This document shows positions 4,273 through 7,058 of a DNA stretch of 7,058 nt, one piece after another. Origin of the DNA: Acinetobacter sp. (GTDB lineage: Bacteria; Pseudomonadota; Gammaproteobacteria; Pseudomonadales; Moraxellaceae); contig JAUNHS010000035.1 in NCBI GenBank assembly GCA_030523805.1, positions 1 through 7,058 on the forward strand, read 5' to 3'. A program made the translations under genes and the position numbers. Below the pieces are notes generated by a model, which was given only the letters and a program-made list of their open reading frames with translations, had not been told where the DNA came from and ran no database searches. Position 1 is the stretch's first letter; each line of letters begins with the position of its first letter.

Positions 4273-7058
4273 TTGCAACAATTTGCTATAGGTCAGCGTT
4301 GGTTATCCGATACCGAATCAGAATTAGGCTTAGGGGTGGTGATAGATACCAATGAGCGTTCGGTCAGCATACTTTTTCCAAAAAGCGATGAAACACGAGT
4401 ATATGCACGGCACAATGCACCATTGTCTCGTATTATTTTCAATGTAGGCGATGATATTACCGACCAAGAGCAAAATGTATGGCGGATTGAAGCTAGTGAA
4501 AATGTGCAAGGAGTGATGCGTTATCATGCGGTGCGTATAGATGAACAGGGCGAACGCATAGAAAAAGCCTTAAATGAAACACGTTTAGCCGCACATATTC
4601 AGCTTTCAAAACCTTTAGATCGTTTATTTGCCAGCAAAATTGATTATAAAGATTGGTACGATTTACGCTTAGAAGCGATGGCTTTGCAAGGACGAGTGCA
4701 TAATAGTCCACTGCGTGGTTTGCTCGGTGCGAGAGTGGGGTTAATTCCGCATCAGTTGTATATTGCACATGAAGTGGGTAAGCGTTTTGCTCCCCGTGTG
4801 CTTTTGGCCGATGAAGTAGGTTTGGGCAAAACCATTGAAGCGGGTTTGATTATTCATCAGCAATTAAAAACTGAGCGTGCCAAGCGAGTATTGGTGCTTG
4901 TGCCAGATTCGTTGCAATATCAATGGATGATTGAAATGCGTCGTCGTTTCAATTTGAATTTTTCATTGTTTGATTTGACACGCACAGCGGCATTAAAAGA
5001 ACACGACCCTGATGTCAATCCATTTACCACAGAGCAATGTATTATTGCTAGCATAGATTTAATGCTAGACCATGATGACTTAAAACAACACGCTTTAGAC
5101 GCAGGTTTTGATTTATTGGTGGTAGATGAAGCCCATCATTTAATGTGGAGCGAAGATGATGGCGGCAATGACCGTTATCAATTGGTAGAGCAATTTGCTC
5201 AACAAACAGCTGGGGTTTTACTTTTAACAGCAACTCCTGAACAATTAGGTATTGAAAGCCATTTTGCACGCTTGCGTTTGTTAGACCCACAGCGATTTAG
5301 CAATTTGGATCAATTTTTAGATGAAGAAGAAAAATATCAGCATACTGCAAAAATTGCTGAATATTTAATGACGGATTTGCCCCTTGAGCCACAGCATATT
5401 GACTGCGTAGAGCAATTATTGGGCTATCGTATGCAAGATGTGCCAGAGCAACGCTTGAGAGCAATTCATGATATTTTAGACCGCCACGGTACAGGGCGTG
5501 TATTGTTCCGTAATACCCGTGATGCCATTCAAGGTTTCCCTGGGCGTGATTGCTTGCCTGTGCCTTTGCCTGCCCCTGAAACATGGCAAATGACAGGTAA
5601 ATTGCGTGAGCAAATGTGGCCTGAAGAGTTACAACTTGATGGAGCATGGTTGGAGCATGACCCCCGTGTGGCATGGCTGATGCACACATTGCGACAAGCA
5701 CCATTGAAGCATAAAAAAGTCTTATTGATTGCTCGTAGCGGGCCAGTGGTGGAAGCCTTAGAAAATGCGTTACGCTTACACGCTGGTGTGCGTACAGCTA
5801 TGTTCCATGAAGGTATGAGTTTATTGGAACGAGATCAAGCAGCAGCATATTTTGCAGAAGAAAGCTATGGTGCTCAAATCTTACTTTGCTCAGAAATTGG
5901 TTCAGAAGGGCGTAATTTCCAATTTGCTAGTGATTTGATTTTATTTGATTTACCTGCCAATCCTGATATTTTAGAGCAACGTATCGGACGTTTAGACCGT
6001 ATTGGTCAGCAAAATCGTATTCAAATTCATGTGCCTTATATTCAAGGTTCGGCACAAGAGCGAATGTTCCGCTGGTATCATGAAGGTTTAAATATTTTTA
6101 GCCAAATTTCGCCAACAGCACAAACTTTACAAGAAAACTTTATTGCTGAACTGAAAGATTGTTTATTGAGCGATCAAGGGCAAGTATTTGATGATTTGCT
6201 GGCAGAAGTAAGCGTACAACGCCAAGCCCTAGAAGCTGAGTTACAAGCAGGGCGTGATCGTTTGTTGGAATATAATTCATGCCGTCCTGTGGTGGCACAA
6301 AATTTGGTGCGTATGCTAGAAGAATATGACGATAATAGCGTATTGCCGTTATTCTTAAAGCGTTTTATGTCATCTACCAATATTGATTTTGATGAACAAA
6401 GCAATGGTACAGTGATTATTAAACCAAGCGATCATATGCAAGTACAAGGTTTGGATATTGAAGAAGATGGCATGACTGCTACATTCTACCGTGATCAAGC
6501 ACAAATGCGTGAAGATGCACAATATTTAACCTTGGAGCACCCATTTGTTGAAAGTATTATGGAAATGATACGCACACAAGGTTTTGGTAGTAGCAATGTC
6601 GCTTTGGTGAAAACTAATGGTTTAAAACAAGGTACATTGTTGATGGAAGTGTGGTTTAAAGTCAATGTGATTGCACCTAAAGCACTCAATGTGAATGGAG
6701 CATTAAGCCGTCCATTTATTCGTGTATTGCTCAATGAAAATGGGCAAGATTTATCGGAAAAAGTACAATCGCATATGCTTAAACCATGTTTAACGCATTT
6801 GGATCAAAGTAGCTGCCGTCAAGTGGTAAAAGCTCGCCGTGAAGTGATTGAAGCACGTTATGCTCAAGCATTAAGCATTGCAGAGCAATTATTGCCAAGC
6901 ATTAAAGAGCAATCGCAACAGCATTATCATAAACGTTGGCAATATGAAATTGATCGTTTACAACATTTGAAACAGCACAATCCAAGCATTCGCCAAGCGG
7001 AAATTGAGCAATTATTGAAATTGCAAAAAGAAGGTTTGGAAGCCTTGCAACAAATGAC
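4273..7058 (+). CDS. rapA: RNA polymerase-associated Swi2/Snf2 ATPase RapA, 3' end missing
   Basis: RapA binds core RNA polymerase and uses ATP to help release and recycle it from stalled post-termination complexes. The 928 visible codons run to the edge with no stop. Compared with E. coli RapA (968 residues) only about 15-25 C-terminal residues seem missing. An N-terminal Tudor-like region (from GQRWLSDTESELGLG) is followed by the Snf2 ATPase: Walker A DEVGLGKT (180-187, Lys186), DEAH (285-288), TATPEQLG (319-326), motif V SEIGSEGRNFQFA (540-552) and motif VI QRIGRLDRIGQ (569-579), then the C-terminal region. Motifs are intact with no frameshift. TTG 4273 is the likely start: it has AAGGTG before it and gives MQQFAIGQRW, lining up with E. 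coli MPFTLGQRW. GTG 4264 would add three residues. A region near residue 440, between the two ATPase lobes, is shorter than in E. coli. Confidence 0.95.
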   Translation, partial: MQQFAIGQRWLSDTESELGLGVVIDTNERSVSILFPKSDETRVYARHNAPLSRIIFNVGDDITDQEQNVWRIEASENVQGVMRYHAVRIDEQGERIEKALNETRLAAHIQLSKPLDRLFASKIDYKDWYDLRLEAMALQGRVHNSPLRGLLGARVGLIPHQLYIAHEVGKRFAPRVLLADEVGLGKTIEAGLIIHQQLKTERAKRVLVLVPDSLQYQWMIEMRRRFNLNFSLFDLTRTAALKEHDPDVNPFTTEQCIIASIDLMLDHDDLKQHALDAGFDLLVVDEAHHLMWSEDDGGNDRYQLVEQFAQQTAGVLLLTATPEQLGIESHFARLRLLDPQRFSNLDQFLDEEEKYQHTAKIAEYLMTDLPLEPQHIDCVEQLLGYRMQDVPEQRLRAIHDILDRHGTGRVLFRNTRDAIQGFPGRDCLPVPLPAPETWQMTGKLREQMWPEELQLDGAWLEHDPRVAWLMHTLRQAPLKHKKVLLIARSGPVVEALENALRLHAGVRTAMFHEGMSLLERDQAAAYFAEESYGAQILLCSEIGSEGRNFQFASDLILFDLPANPDILEQRIGRLDRIGQQNRIQIHVPYIQGSAQERMFRWYHEGLNIFSQISPTAQTLQENFIAELKDCLLSDQGQVFDDLLAEVSVQRQALEAELQAGRDRLLEYNSCRPVVAQNLVRMLEEYDDNSVLPLFLKRFMSSTNIDFDEQSNGTVIIKPSDHMQVQGLDIEEDGMTATFYRDQAQMREDAQYLTLEHPFVESIMEMIRTQGFGSSNVALVKTNGLKQGTLLMEVWFKVNVIAPKALNVNGALSRPFIRVLLNENGQDLSEKVQSHMLKPCLTHLDQSSCRQVVKARREVIEARYAQALSIAEQLLPSIKEQSQQHYHKRWQYEIDRLQHLKQHNPSIRQAEIEQLLKLQKEGLEALQQM

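Noticed and set aside
5297..5704. A 135-codon minus-strand open frame inside rapA
   Set aside because: It lies wholly antisense to conserved RapA sequence with no ribosome binding site or motif. The same applies to the shorter antisense frames at 4330-5290 and 6174-6734.

Overview
The window looks like chromosomal DNA from an AT-rich gammaproteobacterium of the Moraxellaceae, most likely Acinetobacter or a close relative. This rests on the resemblance of the PabB, RluA and RapA proteins, the order pabB / rluA / rapA as I remember it from that group, and the low GC content. No database search was possible, so the genus is an inference.

Layout. Positions 1-3254 read leftward (minus strand). 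In transcription order they hold pabB (1806-3254), a divergent protein that resembles the uracil-DNA glycosylase superfamily (914-1600), a compact PP2C-type Ser/Thr protein phosphatase (30-803), and the first codons of another gene that overlaps the phosphatase 3' end (1-43). Positions 3255-3418 are a divergent intergenic region. Positions 3419-7058 read rightward: rluA (3419-4081), then rapA (from 4273), which runs off the right edge and probably lacks only its last 15-25 residues.

Functions. Three genes are housekeeping: PabB (folate precursor), RluA (RNA pseudouridylation) and RapA (RNA polymerase recycling). They sit next to each other but do not form one pathway. The phosphatase and the gene overlapping it probably form a translationally coupled pair. 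I saw no tRNA, rRNA, CRISPR array, transposase or phage gene.

The less ordinary signals are between the genes. A strong sigma70-type promoter (1750-1779, minus) would transcribe a 104-bp imperfect palindrome (1629-1732) as the leader of the glycosylase-like gene. A 13-bp-arm inverted repeat (838-879) lies just upstream of the phosphatase, and a smaller two-tier inverted repeat lies at the start of the presumed rapA leader. rapA itself probably starts at TTG. The best candidates for something undescribed are the palindromic leader element and the glycosylase-like protein. Nothing here clearly amounts to a new multi-gene system.
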